From Sediminibacterium sp. (GTDB lineage: Bacteria; Bacteroidota; Bacteroidia; Chitinophagales; Chitinophagaceae), in assembly GCF_019264485.1 (NCBI RefSeq), contig NZ_JAHVAA010000014.1:62001-126000 (forward strand): a stretch of 64,000 nt of DNA. Direction: 5' to 3'. The notes below the pieces were generated by a model. It was not told the origin of the DNA. It made no database searches and was given only the letters and a program-made list of their open reading frames with translations. Made by a program: the position numbers and the translations under genes. Position 1 is the stretch's first letter. Every line of letters starts with the position of its first letter. This document shows, one piece after another, positions 17,145-26,031 of the stretch.

Positions 17145-19076
17145 TTATGCAAAATGCCATCTTACGAATGCTTCCATTGCCTCATACTCAGCAAGTCCTA
17201 GTTTATTATACAAGCATGCAGTTTCCCTATTTCTGTCTTCTGCTCTTTGCCAGAATTCCCGGCTGTCGGCACCCTGAAAAACCACCCCATCTTTTTGTGA
17301 CTGGTGCTTAAATATACCATATCGCTTTTTAAGCACCTGATCGGGACTCATAGGAACAGCCATTTCAATTAAGTCAATATCCCATTCTGCCCAGGCTCCC
17401 TTATATAACCATACCCGGCAATCTTTCATAAAGTCGTTATACTTCAATCGATGTATTGCCTCAAAAATTCCATCTAAACATACTTTATGTGTGCCGTGAG
17501 GATCAGCCAGATCTCCGGCAGCATATATCTGATGAGGCTTTATTGATTCAATACAGTTTGCAATAATTCGATAGTCTTCTTCACCTATTGGTTTTTTTTC
17601 TATGGTTCCTGTTTCATAAAAGGGGAGGTTTAAAAAATGTATATTGTCCGTATGAACACCTACAAATCTGCAGGTGCTTTTTGCTTCCCCTTTTCTTATT
17701 AATCCCTTTATGTATCGCAATGACTGGATATCTTTTTTACCATTTTCTTTGGTTTTCAAAAATTCGAGTGCTTCACTAAATATATTTTCTGCTTCGGGGC
17801 TTTTAATAGCAAATTGATTGTTGAAGTCATATACAAATTCAGCAAACCGAAATGCCTCATCGTCTGCCACTGCAATATTTCCACTGGTCTGATAAGCTAC
17901 ATGAACTTCATGTCCCTGATCAACCAGACGCTGAAATGTTCCTCCCATTGAAATAATATCATCATCCGGATGCGGGCTAAATATCAGCACTCTTTTTTTC
18001 TCAGGCCATGCTCTTTCCGGTCGGTTTGTATCATCGGCACCAGGTTTGCCGCCTGGCCATCCTGTAATAGTTTGCTGGAGTTGATTAAATACGTCAATAT
18101 TCAGGTCATGTACCTGCTTATACAATGCAAGCAAATCACTTAACCCATTTTCATTATAATCATTAGCCGTTAATTTTAAAATGGGTTTGTTCAAAGTAAT
18201 TGCCAGGTGAGTTACCGCTTTCTTTATTGTCTTTACGTCCCAGTTTACATCATCTGTTAACCAGGGCGTTTTTATTCTGGTAAGCGCTGCTGCTGCTGAA
18301 TTGTCGAGTACAAACGTTGTATTATTATGTCCCTGTAAATACGAAGCAGGTATAAATTCTGTAACTGGCCCTTCAACTGCTTTTTTAACTATTTCAGCTT
18401 TTCTCTCTCCCATCGCTACCAGTACTATGCGTTTCGCCTTCATAATTGTGGCCACTCCCATCGTTATGGCTTTTCTGGGCACATTACTCTTTGTGCCAAA
18501 TTCACATGCAGCATCAGATCTTGTTGTAAAATCAAGTGTAATTAACCGGGTTACAGAATTTATATGAGAGCCGGGTTCGTTAAACCCAATATGCCCGTTT
18601 CTGCCAATACCCAGTAACTGAAAATCAAGACCACCAAACGCTGCTATTTTCTCTTCATATGCTTCACAATGCTTTTTTACATCCTGCTGTATTATGTCTG
18701 TGGCCGGGATAAAACATAAGCTCATATCCACATCTACATGATTAAATAAATTTTCTTTCATGTATTGCCTGTAAGACTGACATGCATTGGCTGGAAGTGC
18801 GTAATATTCGTCGAGGTTAAAGCATACAACATTTTTAAAACTCAAGCCTTCTTCCCTGTACATACGGATAAGTTCCTTATAAATTTCTTTAGGCGTTGAG
18901 CCGGTGGCAAGTCCGAGTACAGTTTTTTCACCGCGGCTTTGTTTTTCAGTGATAATGTCTGCTATTTCTGCCGCTATTGTTTTTGAAAGTATTTCAGCAG
19001 ACGAATAGATGACTGTGTGAATTTTTTCGAATAAAAATGTGTTTGTCTGATTTAACATTCCGTTCCCGATTACCAT
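17145..19076 (-). CDS. nagB: Glucosamine-6-phosphate deaminase fused to PIG-L-type deacetylase
   Basis: 643 residues, about 2.4 times the length of a single NagB. Residues about 15-290 are the deaminase/isomerase domain: TGSTPKEIYKELI, CFNLDEYYAL and the active-site GRNGHIGFNEPGS (about 156). The Asp of the enterobacterial enzyme in that motif is Asn here; I recall the same in some other bacterial NagB proteins. Residues about 365-600 are a PIG-L/LmbE-like deacetylase with SPHPDDD, a likely zinc site, and DPHGTHKVC. The same fusion is known in Bacteroides (a NagB-like protein of similar length). Predicted role: deamination of glucosamine-6-phosphate to fructose-6-phosphate, possibly coupled to deacetylation of an amino sugar. 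It leads an operon with lacI, and a weak operator lies upstream. Confidence 0.85.
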   Translation of the reverse strand: MVIGNGMLNQTNTFLFEKIHTVIYSSAEILSKTIAAEIADIITEKQSRGEKTVLGLATGSTPKEIYKELIRMYREEGLSFKNVVCFNLDEYYALPANACQSYRQYMKENLFNHVDVDMSLCFIPATDIIQQDVKKHCEAYEEKIAAFGGLDFQLLGIGRNGHIGFNEPGSHINSVTRLITLDFTTRSDAACEFGTKSNVPRKAITMGVATIMKAKRIVLVAMGERKAEIVKKAVEGPVTEFIPASYLQGHNNTTFVLDNSAAAALTRIKTPWLTDDVNWDVKTIKKAVTHLAITLNKPILKLTANDYNENGLSDLLALYKQVHDLNIDVFNQLQQTITGWPGGKPGADDTNRPERAWPEKKRVLIFSPHPDDDIISMGGTFQRLVDQGHEVHVAYQTSGNIAVADDEAFRFAEFVYDFNNQFAIKSPEAENIFSEALEFLKTKENGKKDIQSLRYIKGLIRKGEAKSTCRFVGVHTDNIHFLNLPFYETGTIEKKPIGEEDYRIIANCIESIKPHQIYAAGDLADPHGTHKVCLDGIFEAIHRLKYNDFMKDCRVWLYKGAWAEWDIDLIEMAVPMSPDQVLKKRYGIFKHQSQKDGVVFQGADSREFWQRAEDRNRETACLYNKLGLAEYEAMEAFVRWHFA

Positions 19077-19217
19077 ATCTGAATAGCTTTAAAAGAAAGC
19101 TTCTTTATGTAATAGTATTTATCTGTTTTATTGAATTCCTGCGTAGAATTTTATCGTGAATCAACCTACATAAAAGCTTTCTGGTCAAACCTAACCATTA
19201 ATACCATTTATTTGAAG

Positions 19218-19232
19218 TGCAAACGATTGTCC
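19218..19232. promoter_or_regulatory. Possible third LacI-type operator, before nagB
   Basis: GTGCAAACGATTGTC resembles the two susC operators (GTGCAAACG shared) and has a short CAA..TTG dyad around CG. It is about 142 bases upstream of the nagB ATG. Confidence 0.42.
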
Positions 19233-19357
19233 TATTTCAATGAGAGGGAATACTTAAGATCAATGACCAGATGTTGAATATAGAAGCAAAAGCCGGAATA
19301 TTATTTATTCTACTTTTCTTATATAGCAGGATCAGGAATTGAATAACGATGATTGAA

Positions 19358-20725
19358 TTAAATTTGATTTTTACTGATTGCTTCAGATTCTCTAACTATC
19401 TCACGCACAATATTGTCTAATTGAGTGGCTGATGTTAAGAGATAGGATATTTTTTGATTTAGCTCTACATTATCAGAATGTTGTAGAGAAATCAGTTTAC
19501 ACAAACCTAAAATACTTGATAATGGGGCTCTGAAAATGTGAGACTGATACCATGCCAAATCCCGCAGTTTCTCTGTTTGTTTTTCGATAATCAGGTTTTT
19601 CTGATTAATATCAGAAATATCCTCCACTGTAAAAATATAAAATAAGTCTCCTTTATTAAAAAAAGCACTGGAACTCAGTAGAACAGGAATAAGTTTTTCA
19701 TTTTTACTCTTTCCTACAAATTTCTCCTGAATAAATAATGGAGTATCGATGTCAGTATCCAGATCATCTACTTTAATATTATTATTACTATTTCCTATTG
19801 AAAAATTCTCTATCAATTCAATTAAATTCTGATTGTGAATTTCAGCTTCATCGAATTCAAAAATATCAGTAGCACAATGATTTGCATAATTAATCTGAAA
19901 TCCTTTATTAGTTATAATTATGCCAACAGGCGCTAAGGATATAATTTTTTGAAATCGTTTCTCGCTCTCTACTAATTTTTGCTCCAGTTTTTTTTGATTG
20001 GTTATATCCTTTGCAAATATCGACACCCCCATAAGCTTACATTCTGTATCATAAACAGGATTGAATACTGTTTGATACCATATCAATTCGTTATTGATAT
20101 TTTTATAAGAAATCTCTACGGAAGAAATCTCCCCCTCTAATGCTTTTGGATAATATTGATAAAATGAATTCTCTGTATCAGGTATATAATTTCTAAAATC
20201 AGCCCCAATAAAATCGCCCTTTTGAGTATTATTCTGAATTGTTTTTTCTGCAACCTGATTTAATGCTAAAATTTTATAATTTGTATCCAGTAAAGTAATA
20301 GAGTCCTCGGTATTATCCAGAATAGCCTTGAACTTTCTGGAAAGTTCAATGATCTTAATTTCAGCTTCTTTTTCGGTTGTAATGTCTTTAGCACTTAATG
20401 TTACCCCAATTAGCTCTTTATGGTCATAAACAGGAAGCATTCTATACTCAAACCAACGGCTTACATTTTCATTCTTTGTTAAATTCTGAACTATGAAAGG
20501 CTTTCCAGCTATTGCGGTTTTAAATGCAGTCAGGTATAAGTCCTGATTATCTTCAACTACAAAGTCGGGATAGTATAAATCTCCTTCTTTAAGTTCTTTA
20601 TTGTGGTATTTTAACAATACTTCTTTAATCGTTCTATTAAATGCTAATACCTCATGATTTTTTCCTATGAGGACGATACTTTCAGGGCTATTATCAATTA
20701 TAGCTGTTAGAAATTTTGATCGCAT
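19358..20725 (-). CDS. Triple-PAS sensor protein with phospho-acceptor-like helix, no ATPase domain
   Basis: 455 residues, soluble. Three PAS domains lie at about 1-115, 120-245 and 250-375 (repeated IDNSPESIVLI, LDNTEDSITLL and ISLAPVGIIIT openings; GVTLSAKDIT/GVSIFAKDIT PAC closings). The last 80 residues hold a coiled helix and WYQSHIFRAPLSSILGL (His at about 394), like the dimerisation/phospho-acceptor region of Bacteroidota PAS kinases, but the protein ends about 60 residues later without N, G1 or G2 boxes. It could be phosphorylated by, or dimerise with, another kinase, or be a decayed kinase. It sits alone between the glycan locus and the island. Confidence 0.82.
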   Translation of the reverse strand: MRSKFLTAIIDNSPESIVLIGKNHEVLAFNRTIKEVLLKYHNKELKEGDLYYPDFVVEDNQDLYLTAFKTAIAGKPFIVQNLTKNENVSRWFEYRMLPVYDHKELIGVTLSAKDITTEKEAEIKIIELSRKFKAILDNTEDSITLLDTNYKILALNQVAEKTIQNNTQKGDFIGADFRNYIPDTENSFYQYYPKALEGEISSVEISYKNINNELIWYQTVFNPVYDTECKLMGVSIFAKDITNQKKLEQKLVESEKRFQKIISLAPVGIIITNKGFQINYANHCATDIFEFDEAEIHNQNLIELIENFSIGNSNNNIKVDDLDTDIDTPLFIQEKFVGKSKNEKLIPVLLSSSAFFNKGDLFYIFTVEDISDINQKNLIIEKQTEKLRDLAWYQSHIFRAPLSSILGLCKLISLQHSDNVELNQKISYLLTSATQLDNIVREIVRESEAISKNQI

Positions 20726-20844
20726 AGTTGGTTATTAATGGCCCAATCATAAGTTTATTAAAAAAATAATTAATATATAAAAGTTAGATTGTGTTTGATT
20801 TTAAAGCTTTCTATCTCTACAATATAACCAAATAATTTAGAATT

Positions 20845-20973
20845 TTAATGAACTGAGCCGTCAGGCGTACAACCAGGGGCAAATGAAACAACGCACCTCA
20901 TATCGTGAAAATGGTGCCGTGCTATTCCCATTTCTGCACCTTGATTTTTGATAGTAGTGTATATCCGTTTCAT
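20845..20973 (-). CDS. Possible 42-residue ORF
   Basis: ATG at 20973 to TAA at 20845. The product has an IARHHFHDMRC stretch and no recognised domain. It lies in the 600-base gap between the PAS protein and the island cytochrome gene. It could be the remnant of a longer gene or chance; no promoter box is seen. Confidence 0.2.
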   Translation of the reverse strand: MKRIYTTIKNQGAEMGIARHHFHDMRCVVSFAPGCTPDGSVH

Positions 20974-21127
20974 TAAAAAAGGTATAAAAAATAGCTATGT
21001 AGTAGTTGAATTCATCTTATGTTTAATTATTGATTTTAAACGCATAGAAATTTCAGCATTCAGATGTCTAATACACCAATCTGAACCTTTTTTGCTAGCT
21101 GAATAAGTATTGGTAAAGACATAAAAA

Positions 21128-21166
21128 AAACCCACAGAATCAAGTTCTATGGGCTTTCGTTTTTAT
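21128..21166. terminator. Bidirectional hairpin terminator, probably the original tRNA-Met terminator
   Basis: CCCACAGAA (21131-21139) pairs with TTCTATGGG (21144-21152) in 8 of 9 positions; T tracts follow on both strands. It lies directly beyond the tRNA 3'-end copy at 21164-21183, the arrangement expected if the tRNA gene once ended here. Confidence 0.6.
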
Positions 21167-21183
21167 TCTGTAGCGGGATCGGG
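21164..21183. repeat. Direct repeat (putative att site, distal end), copy of tRNA-Met 3' end
   Basis: TATTCTGTAGCGGGATCGGG is identical, in the same orientation, to 32534-32553, which covers the last 13 bases of the tRNA-Met gene and 7 flanking bases. No other tRNA bases follow here, so this is a fragment and not a gene. Confidence 0.75.
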
Positions 21184-21328
21184 GTATTTATCGAATGAGA
21201 TTATTGAGGATTGGACTATGCTAATTGGTTGATTTTGTCAGACTTAGATCGGGACAAATAGAAATTTTAGGCCGTCAATCTTTGAGCCCAATAAAAAGTG
21301 GGTTAATTTAGACCAGCTTTTTACTTTT

Positions 21329-21976
21329 TTATTGTTTAGGTGCATATCCACCCTTTTCTATCCATGTATCCCACGCCTTAACAAATTCCTTATAAGTTAA
21401 TGGCGGTGGTTTACGGCCTTCGCCCATATTCCAGGCTGCTTTAACAAGTGTATCTCTGGCGTGTTCAATCAGCTGTGCTTTGTTCAGATGCCCGTTACGA
21501 TTGTAATCCATAATCTGTAAAGCTAACTCGCGCGGTTTCTTTCCTTCAAACACCATTTTCATATTTGATGGTGGCAAAGCCCATTTAGGATTTCCAGGAG
21601 GCATATGCAATCCTGGTGTATTTTCAGGTTGATGACAATTGCCACATTTCATAGCATAAATCCCATGACCGTCTTTACCCCGCTTTGGCGACATTGCGTG
21701 AGGATGACTGTCGTCTCCCTGTAGTGGCACATCTCCTGCAGGATGACAGTTCATACAACGAGGACTCATAAGAACACTATAAACATCCGCAAAAGCTTTT
21801 ACTGAGGCAACACTGTCCAAAGCTTTTTTCTGCTGCAATTCCAGATTTTCAGCATTACTAGTAGCCATAAAAGCGGAGTTCGCAACGCCAATGACAATAA
21901 TGATCACAAACATTACCATCAGCATTCTTCTCGGTAAAATGTAACTATGCTTATTAAAAAAGGATTTCATAATCAA
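21329..21976 (-). CDS. Exported di-haem c-type cytochrome-like protein
   Basis: 215 residues (start could be the ATG two codons later, 21970). An N-terminal membrane/signal segment (MLMVMFVIIIVIGVANSAF) is followed by two haem-binding motifs, CMNCH (about residue 72) and CGNCH (about 109), with Met-rich stretches (HMPPGNPKWALPPSNMKMVF) that may give axial ligands. It ends the minus-strand run headed by the molybdenum hydroxylase genes, 29 bases after the iron-sulfur subunit, so it likely takes electrons from that enzyme in the periplasm. Similar cytochromes sit next to isoquinoline-oxidoreductase-like genes in other Bacteroidota. Confidence 0.8.
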   Translation of the reverse strand: MIMKSFFNKHSYILPRRMLMVMFVIIIVIGVANSAFMATSNAENLELQQKKALDSVASVKAFADVYSVLMSPRCMNCHPAGDVPLQGDDSHPHAMSPKRGKDGHGIYAMKCGNCHQPENTPGLHMPPGNPKWALPPSNMKMVFEGKKPRELALQIMDYNRNGHLNKAQLIEHARDTLVKAAWNMGEGRKPPPLTYKEFVKAWDTWIEKGGYAPKQ

Positions 21977-22005
21977 AATGAGTTTACTGTTAGATAATGC
22001 CGTAT

Positions 22006-22473
22006 TTATTTCTTTTCTTTTCGCTGCATTTCAGCTGCAAGAAGAATAGCATCTCTTATTCTTAAATAAGTTCCACATCTACAGATATTGCCAGCCATTG
22101 CATTGTCAATATCCTGTTCTGTAGGATTTTTATTCTCTCTTAAAAGAACAGCAGCTGACATAATTTGACCGGCTTGGCAATAGCCACACTGAGAAACGTC
22201 ATTTTCTATCCAGGCTTTCTGTAAAGGATGATTTTCATTCTCTGATAACCCTTCAATGGTTACAACTTTTTGTCCGACTGCACGGCTTACTTTTGTAACG
22301 CAGGAACGAACTGCTTCTCCATTCAGATGCACTACACACGCACCACATTGAGCAACCCCACAACCAAATTTTGTTCCTACAAGATTGATATGTTCTCTAA
22401 GTACCCACAAGAGCGGAGTATTAGGATCTACATCTATATTGTAATTTTTTTTATTGATGTTTAAGGTGATCAT
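22006..22473 (-). CDS. iorA: [2Fe-2S] subunit of aldehyde/isoquinoline oxidoreductase-type molybdenum hydroxylase
   Basis: 155 residues, typical for the small subunit. Cys38, Cys43, Cys46 and Cys58 form the plant-type ferredoxin cluster; Cys96, Cys99, Cys131 and Cys133 (CGYC and CRC) form the second, XDH-type cluster. It passes electrons from the molybdopterin site to an external acceptor, here probably the adjacent cytochrome. No signal of its own, so it is likely carried to the periplasm with the Tat-targeted large subunit encoded 12 bases upstream. The substrate is not predictable. Confidence 0.9.
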   Translation of the reverse strand: MITLNINKKNYNIDVDPNTPLLWVLREHINLVGTKFGCGVAQCGACVVHLNGEAVRSCVTKVSRAVGQKVVTIEGLSENENHPLQKAWIENDVSQCGYCQAGQIMSAAVLLRENKNPTEQDIDNAMAGNICRCGTYLRIRDAILLAAEMQRKEKK

Positions 22474-22485
22474 AAATGAAATAGT

Positions 22486-24747
22486 TTATGCTTTATTAAG
22501 GCTATTGAATTCTTTAATAAGAGGAAAGTTATAAAAACGCTTCCCTGTTAGCTTGTACATAGCACTGGCTACGGAACCAAATACCGGGGGAAAAGGAGGT
22601 TCACCAAGCCCGGTAGGATCTATTTCATTCTGAACAAAATGGACGTCAATCTTTTTTGGCGCTTCATTGATTCTGATCATGCGATACTGGTGAAAGTTCT
22701 TTTGTTGAACCTCACCGTTCACCATTGTTAACCCACCATAAAAAGCATTTCCAATACCATCCACCACAGCACCTTCTATCATATTTATAGCAGCATCAGG
22801 ATTAATGACAATGCCACAATCGGCTGCACTGGTCACCCGTTCAACATAAGGCTGACCATCTCTCATAACCATATCTACCACATGTGCTACGTAGGAATTA
22901 TGGCAAAAATAAGCCGCTACTCCACGACTGTACTTTTTATTCTCCGAGTTGTTCCATCCAGATTTTTCTTTAACCAATTGTAGAACGCTCATGTAGCGGT
23001 CGGCGTTGTATTCGTTATTTCTACCGACTGGATTTTCCTTTGCCCTCTTTAAAAGTTCAAGCCTAAAATCGATCGGATCTTTGCCCATTGCTTCAGCAAG
23101 TTCATCCAGAAACATTTGTTCTGAAGCAGCAGCAAAATTCGAACCCGGTGCACGAAACGCACCTGTAGTAATATTGGAAGGAATTCGCCAACCTTCAGCC
23201 AGGTAATTATCAATGGTACCTGCCGGAAAACGATTCGCGTGAATAGCATGTTCTGGAATACCCCCACCTTTAACATGTAGAGCGATCAGATTTTTATTTG
23301 CGTCCAATGCTGCGCGGTAAGTGGTAGTGTATGTAGGACGATAGATACCGTAAGTCATATCATCTTCACGAGTATATACAAGTTTAACAGGTGCTTTTAT
23401 TCTTTTTGAGATTAGAGCTGCCTCATAGATGTAATGTCCGTAAGCCCTTAAACCAAAACCCCCACCCATTCGGGTCATTTGGATTTCAATTTTGTCGGCA
23501 GGGAGATTTATCAGTTTGGCGAGTGTTGGTTCAGACCAACCCGGTGCCTGCAAGGGACCGGCTACAATCGCCTTGTCATCCATTACATGAGCAAAGAAGT
23601 TCATCGGTTCCATGCAGTTATGTGCCAAAAACGGAGCATTATAAGTCCGCTCAATAACCTGAGCTGCATTCTTAAACGCCGTTTCTGGATCTCCATCTCT
23701 TCTTAGTTGTTGAGCTGGCTTCGCAGCATACTCCTTGAATTTTTCGAGTTGTTTTGTAGTGGTTTCAAGCTCTCCGGGAACAGTTATTTCAGTTTTCCCA
23801 TTTCTGCCACCCATTGTATTTTTAAGTGTATCTCCAATAGGCTCCCAGGTCACTTTTAACTTTTTGCGTGCATTCATTACTTCCCAGGTGGTTTTACCCA
23901 CTACTACAAGCAACTCATTGAAACTGCGAGTATCAAATCCACCTTGTTCAAAACCATCTTCATAGAGTGTTTGTCTGAATACATCTTTAATACCCGGCAT
24001 TTTCAAAGTTTCAGTCGCATCAAAATCTTTCAGCTTCATTCCGAATGCAGGCGGATGTTCTATCATAGCTATCAGCATCCCCTCGTACTTATAATCTAGT
24101 CCGAATAGGGGTTTACCAGAAATGATTTTTTCTCCTTCAACATTTTTCTTGGAGTTCCTTACGACATTGAAACTCTTTACCTCTTTTAGTTTCATTCCTT
24201 TAGGAACCGGTATTGTAGCAGCTTTTGAAGAGAACTGTCCGTAAGTTCCAGACCTGCCTGATTTTTCATGTAGAAGCATGCTCGCCTTCGTTGTTACTTC
24301 ATCTACAGGCACACCCCATGTTTGCGCTGCTGCTTCTTTTAACATCTGACGTGCTGCGGCACCTGCTTCACGTAATGGCCGCCAGTACATGCGCATAGAA
24401 TTACTTCCGCCCGTGAACTGTGGACCTAATTTTACATTATCATGAGGCCCCATTTCAACCACTACTTTCTGCCAATCAGCATCCAGTTCTTCTGCAACGA
24501 TCATTGGCAATGAAGTCATCACGTTTTGTCCAAACTCCGGATTTGGATTAATGAGCTTTATGATATTATCCGGAGTAATTTTTATATACCCAGTCAACTC
24601 ATACCAGTCTCCTGATGGGGCTTCGCCGACGGGTACAGCGGTGACGAATCCGGAAAGCCAGGTAAAACTTAAAAACAGGCCACCTCCTGCAACTGTGGAA
24701 GATTTCATAAATGTCCGCCTGCTCTGTTTATTCTCAATGTTTTCCAT
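22486..24747 (-). CDS. iorB: Molybdopterin-binding large subunit, IorB-like, Tat-exported
   Basis: 753 residues. The Tat motif SRRTFMK at 9-15 is followed by a hydrophobic stretch, so the folded holoenzyme goes to the periplasm. Family marks of the xanthine dehydrogenase superfamily are NPEFGQNVMTSLPMIVAEEL, GGSNSMR, QMTRMGGGFGLR, GAFRAPGSN and, near the end, GLGEPPFPPV with the Glu used as catalytic base. It oxidises an aldehyde or N-heterocycle by hydroxylation; the true substrate is unknown. The FAD subunit of the usual three-part enzymes is absent, as in IorAB-type enzymes. Confidence 0.88.
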   Translation of the reverse strand: MENIENKQSRRTFMKSSTVAGGGLFLSFTWLSGFVTAVPVGEAPSGDWYELTGYIKITPDNIIKLINPNPEFGQNVMTSLPMIVAEELDADWQKVVVEMGPHDNVKLGPQFTGGSNSMRMYWRPLREAGAAARQMLKEAAAQTWGVPVDEVTTKASMLLHEKSGRSGTYGQFSSKAATIPVPKGMKLKEVKSFNVVRNSKKNVEGEKIISGKPLFGLDYKYEGMLIAMIEHPPAFGMKLKDFDATETLKMPGIKDVFRQTLYEDGFEQGGFDTRSFNELLVVVGKTTWEVMNARKKLKVTWEPIGDTLKNTMGGRNGKTEITVPGELETTTKQLEKFKEYAAKPAQQLRRDGDPETAFKNAAQVIERTYNAPFLAHNCMEPMNFFAHVMDDKAIVAGPLQAPGWSEPTLAKLINLPADKIEIQMTRMGGGFGLRAYGHYIYEAALISKRIKAPVKLVYTREDDMTYGIYRPTYTTTYRAALDANKNLIALHVKGGGIPEHAIHANRFPAGTIDNYLAEGWRIPSNITTGAFRAPGSNFAAASEQMFLDELAEAMGKDPIDFRLELLKRAKENPVGRNNEYNADRYMSVLQLVKEKSGWNNSENKKYSRGVAAYFCHNSYVAHVVDMVMRDGQPYVERVTSAADCGIVINPDAAINMIEGAVVDGIGNAFYGGLTMVNGEVQQKNFHQYRMIRINEAPKKIDVHFVQNEIDPTGLGEPPFPPVFGSVASAMYKLTGKRFYNFPLIKEFNSLNKA

Positions 24748-24968
24748 GTGTAAACTTTATTGACTAGTTTAAAGGTATTGTGTCCCTTAAAGTTAATACC
24801 TTCATCTTGTATTTTACCCGTTTTAAACAGTACCAGTAAAATTGGTAAGTAATCCGTAATCTGGATAAGCAAGTCGTCTCGGGCAATGTGTTATCGGTGG
24901 ATTTTTTCTTTATGATATTAGTTCCAACACTATCAATCCTACTGATCGGGATAGGGACGCAGATATAC

Positions 24969-26021
24969 TTATAGCCCTGCATTCTTATATTCCTGTTCAG
25001 TTAAGGGTTCCATCCAGTTAACTCGCCCAATACGGCTTGTAATAGATATGTGTGTCATGCCGGTTGCGAAAGACGCACCATGCCAGTGAGGAACATTTGC
25101 CGGGCATTTGATTGTTTCACCGGTTCTGATGAGTCTGGCCGGTTTGCCTTTTTCTTGATAATATCCAGTTCCTTTCGTGACAATTAGTATCTGACCTGTT
25201 TCGTGGGAGTGCCAATACGATCGTGCCCCAGCCTCAAAGCTCACACTAGCCACAGATACATTTAATGCGCTATCTCCAGATGCCATCATTTTTACCGATA
25301 CGTTTCCTGTCATGTTAGGTGAAGATTGATTGGGAGTGGCTGGATTTGTTCCCAAGACTCTCTGAAGCACAGACAAAGCACTGTCGCCTTCTACCCTCCC
25401 TGCTTTTTCAGAAATAATAGAAACTGTTTCCTGCAATTGCGCAGCAGTTAAACCGTTGCGCATACCTACTCTATAATGAGACCGTAATTGACCCTCTGCT
25501 TTACCGATGGATGCCAAAGCTGATATGGTAGCCAGTTCTCTGGTTTTCCAATCAAGATTATCTCGCCCGAATATATCTGCAAAAAGATGTTCTTTCAGAA
25601 ATTGTTCAATGGTCGGTGCGAACTGACCACCCGCAGCCATAGAAGATCCAGTTAAACGGTTGAGGTTTTCTGTACCGAGTTCATATTTTGTTTTACTCGT
25701 GTTGATTGGGGTCGCTAAGTTTCCTTCAACATCCTTTATCCCTTTTTGTAACCTTTCCCGAATTAATGATTGAAATGTATTAATTGCGTTCAGACTACGG
25801 GGGAAGCCAGTATAAGCGTACAGTTGGTAAAGGGTCTCCTTAATTTCATTGATACTTAGCCCCGCATCTAACCCTTCACGTAGTGAGATTTTTAAAGATG
25901 CCTGGTCTCCATTTGCCGTAAATGCAGAAATCGCAACGATACTTTGTTGTTTTTCATCGAGCGTTTGTGCGAACGAACTCGCAGCTACAAAGACTGCAAA
26001 GAATACCAGTATCTTTTCCAT
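24969..26021 (-). CDS. Exported carboxymuconolactone decarboxylase-like/cupin fusion
   Basis: 350 residues. Signal peptide 1-19 (VAASSFAQ). Two CMD-type helical domains lie at about 25-100 and 135-220 (ETLYQLYAYTGFPRSLNAINTF and WKTRELATISALASI, GQLRSHYRVGMRNGL), lacking an obvious CxxC redox pair, and a cupin at about 250-335 holds the metal-type HSHETGQ and PHWHGA motifs. The periplasmic location is unusual for CMD proteins. The cupin half is a paralogue of the stand-alone cupin at 28261. It lies between iorB and the esterase; activity unknown. Confidence 0.82.
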   Translation of the reverse strand: MEKILVFFAVFVAASSFAQTLDEKQQSIVAISAFTANGDQASLKISLREGLDAGLSINEIKETLYQLYAYTGFPRSLNAINTFQSLIRERLQKGIKDVEGNLATPINTSKTKYELGTENLNRLTGSSMAAGGQFAPTIEQFLKEHLFADIFGRDNLDWKTRELATISALASIGKAEGQLRSHYRVGMRNGLTAAQLQETVSIISEKAGRVEGDSALSVLQRVLGTNPATPNQSSPNMTGNVSVKMMASGDSALNVSVASVSFEAGARSYWHSHETGQILIVTKGTGYYQEKGKPARLIRTGETIKCPANVPHWHGASFATGMTHISITSRIGRVNWMEPLTEQEYKNAGL

Positions 26022-26031
26022 AATTATTTAT

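Noticed and set aside
17145-19076. Inactive NagB because of Asn in the active-site motif
   Set aside because: Other residues of the motif (GHIGFNEPGS) are intact and, as far as I recall, the same Asn occurs in functional NagB of other bacteria.
5714-19076. Glycan locus as part of the mobile island
   Set aside because: It lies outside the tRNA repeats and has no flanking repeat or recombinase of its own that I can see.
21164-21183. Second tRNA gene at the left repeat
   Set aside because: Only 13 tRNA bases are present; no cloverleaf follows. It is a fragment.
24764-24982. 72-residue ORF between iorB and the CMD-cupin gene
   Set aside because: Low-complexity composition, overlaps the CMD-cupin stop region, no domain or promoter; likely chance.
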